NCBI GenBank assembly: GCA_947629425.1
Contig: CANRDR010000084.1
Span: 1 to 6,995 of the forward strand
Reading direction: 5' to 3'
DNA length: 6,995 nt
From: an uncultured Bacilli bacterium
GTDB lineage: Bacteria; Bacillota_I; Bacilli_A; RF39; UBA660
Shown in pieces: positions 6,048 to 6,995 of this stretch (within the stretch, counting starts at the first letter, position 1; each line of letters begins with the position of its first letter). The notes beneath the pieces were generated by a model, which was not told the origin of the DNA, did not search any database, and saw only the letters and a program-made list of their open reading frames with translations. The position numbers were made by a program, and so were the translations under genes.

Positions 6048-6841
6048 CATGTATTTAATTCTCTTCTTACTAATTTAGCATGTACTACCATTCTTAATCC
6101 ATTAGAATTATAACAGCTAGATAAAGTTAATATATAATCATTAGTATCTAAACTTGTATTAAAGTCATATATACTTCGTGCTTTTATTCTATCTAAGAAT
6201 CCATTATATTCTTTATCATTATCAAAATATGTAGTTAAATAATATGTTTCTTTATATACTTTATAAACACTTACTATTTGCCATAATGTATTTTCTTTTG
6301 GAGTACTTAATTTTATTATATGATTTTCTTTATTATTAAACCATTCATCTTTAAATAAATTTTTAAGTGATCCAAACATAGACATATCTGTTCTTCTATG
6401 ACCATATATTACAGTATTTTTACTTAATTCATTTAAATTATTTTTATAATCTAAAAATATCCATCCTGCATCGTTAACACTTTTATCAAATGAATGTGTT
6501 AAATAATAATTATTATCTATTGATTTAACTATTGGATAATCTATATTTGTTCCATTTAGTTTAATATAACCAACTGTATCATTATTCTTATCTATTAAAT
6601 CTTTAAAATCAATTCTTAAAAAATCTATATCTTGATAATTATAATAAGAATCATTTAGATTATCTGGAGGATTAATAAATTCTACTTCTTTAGTAGTTTT
6701 ATTTATGTTTATATCTAAATTGCTTATAACACTTTTAGTATTTTTATTATCTTTATACCATTTATATACATTTATAATTGATATAGATAATGTAATAATT
6801 GATATTATACATATTATATATCCTAATACTTTTTTATTCAT
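6047..6841 (-). CDS. srtB: Class B sortase
   Basis: Membrane-anchored cysteine transpeptidase that cuts a C-terminal sorting signal and joins the protein to the cell wall or to another subunit. It has 264 residues from the chosen start. An uncleaved N-terminal anchor span covers about 6-26, a linker runs to about 70, and a sortase beta-barrel domain to the end. The catalytic triad is visible: His148 in NTVIYGHRR (142-150), Cys243 in LTLSSC (238-243) and Arg250 in GLRMVVHAKL (248-257). The size, DYPIVKS (101-107), GWIFLDY (126-132) and the VVHAKL ending fit class B rather than A, C or D. A longer frame starts at ATG 6853, but no ribosome site precedes it; GGTG lies 6 nt before the ATG at 6841. 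The gene stands alone between a candidate promoter and a terminator. No LPXTG-like or NPQTN-like substrate is encoded in the window, so its target is unknown. Confidence 0.92.
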   Translation of the reverse strand: MNKKVLGYIICIISIITLSISIINVYKWYKDNKNTKSVISNLDININKTTKEVEFINPPDNLNDSYYNYQDIDFLRIDFKDLIDKNNDTVGYIKLNGTNIDYPIVKSIDNNYYLTHSFDKSVNDAGWIFLDYKNNLNELSKNTVIYGHRRTDMSMFGSLKNLFKDEWFNNKENHIIKLSTPKENTLWQIVSVYKVYKETYYLTTYFDNDKEYNGFLDRIKARSIYDFNTSLDTNDYILTLSSCYNSNGLRMVVHAKLVRRELNT

Positions 6842-6847
6842 AAAATA

Positions 6848-6854
6848 CACCATT
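6848..6854 (-). promoter_or_regulatory. Ribosome binding site favouring the sortase start at 6841
   Basis: AATGGTG on the minus strand, with GGTG 6 nt before the ATG at 6841. The ATG at 6853 of the longer frame is part of this element and has no Shine-Dalgarno sequence of its own. Confidence 0.5.
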
Positions 6855-6871
6855 ATTAGTATGAATAAATA

Positions 6872-6900
6872 ATTATATTTATATTCTAAAAAAATACTAA
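6872..6900 (-). promoter_or_regulatory. Candidate promoter of the sortase gene
   Basis: A perfect -10 TATAAT (6877-6872) with a weak -35 TTAGTA (6900-6895) at 17-nt spacing, 30 nt before the ATG at 6841. The -35 box coincides with the 3' arm of the hairpin at 6888-6914. AT-rich context lowers confidence. Confidence 0.4.
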
Positions 6901-6914
6901 AATTAATTAGTATT
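6888..6914 (-). terminator. Terminator-like hairpin upstream of the sortase gene
   Basis: On the minus strand AATACTAA (6914-6907) and TTAGTATT (6900-6893) form a perfect 8-bp stem with a TTAATT loop, followed by five more T (6892-6888). It would stop transcription entering from the right. A TATAAT at 6917-6912 overlaps its first arm. The stem has little GC, so strength is doubtful. Confidence 0.45.
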
Positions 6915-6954
6915 ATATTTCATCTTATTACCGGACACTTTTTTATTTATATAA

Positions 6955-6976
6955 AAAGAGTATTATTATACCCTTT
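6955..6976 (-). terminator. Terminator-like hairpin at the right edge
   Basis: On the minus strand AAAGGGTAT (6976-6968) pairs with ATACTCTTT (6963-6955) around an AATA loop: 9 bp including one G-U pair, with T-rich sequence after it. It may end a gene whose coding part lies beyond the right edge; an in-frame TAA at 6977-6975 would suit such a gene, but only a few codons are visible, so no gene is called. The remainder of 6854-6995 holds no supportable coding sequence. Confidence 0.5.
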
Positions 6977-6995
6977 ACATATTTTTTCCTCTTAT

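Noticed and set aside
6931..6938. CCGGACAC as the end of an insertion sequence
   Set aside because: No matching inverted copy, target duplication or transposase is present in the window; kept only as an oddity.
6905..6940. Mini-frame beginning GTG TCC GGT between the two hairpins
   Set aside because: Only 11 codons, no ribosome site, and it runs into the second hairpin; no support as a peptide gene.
6975..6995. C-terminal end of a gene at the right edge, stopping at TAA 6977-6975
   Set aside because: Only about six codons are visible and another frame is also open; the hairpin after it is suggestive but not enough to call a gene.
1..6995. Mycoplasma-type code (TGA as Trp), suggested by the extreme AT content
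   Set aside because: TGA ends tadB, the 148-residue protein and the sortase at sensible family lengths, and Trp is encoded by TGG.

Overview
The DNA is very AT-rich and every supported gene lies on the minus strand, so transcription runs from the right edge of the window to the left. TGA is used as a stop and TGG as Trp, so this is the standard bacterial code and not the Mycoplasma code. Shine-Dalgarno sites are clear (AAGGAG or AGGTGA types). The gene set is FtsW, a class B sortase, and a Tad-type secretion/pilus module with no outer-membrane parts. This points to a low-GC, single-membrane Bacillota, plausibly an uncultured gut lineage near the Bacilli/Erysipelotrichia. That placement is inference from style and content only.

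Layout in the direction of transcription: (1) 6995-6854 is a short intergenic stretch with two terminator-like hairpins, a small GC-rich patch and a candidate promoter. (2) 6841-6047 is a membrane-anchored class B sortase followed by a short terminator. (3) 6007-5979 is a promoter with an extended -10. (4) 5957-1387 is a tightly packed, partly overlapping operon: a TadE-type pseudopilin, a second small single-pass protein of unknown family (perhaps TadG-like), a CpaE/TadZ-like MinD/ParA ATPase, the CpaF/TadA secretion ATPase, and the two T2SSF-domain platform proteins TadB and TadC. (5) 1349-1017 encodes a zinc-ribbon plus TM2-domain membrane protein with a possible promoter of its own inside the tadC 3' end, and a terminator overlapping its stop codon. 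(6) 911-1 is the first 303 codons of an FtsW-type peptidoglycan polymerase that runs off the left edge.

Functionally, CpaF would power, and TadB/TadC would form, the inner-membrane machine that assembles or exports TadE-like pilins, with the CpaE-like ATPase probably placing it in the cell. The window has no major Flp pilin, prepilin peptidase (TadV/CpaA), secretin or RcpC/CpaB. The module is either stripped down or split, with the rest elsewhere in the genome. The neighbouring sortase suggests, but does not prove, coupling of a surface appendage to the cell wall.

Three likely start sites differ from the longest open reading frame: cpaF at 4410, the small membrane protein at 5617 and the sortase at 6841. 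In each case the ribosome binding site fits the internal ATG better. No tRNA, rRNA, CRISPR array or recognisable insertion sequence is visible.
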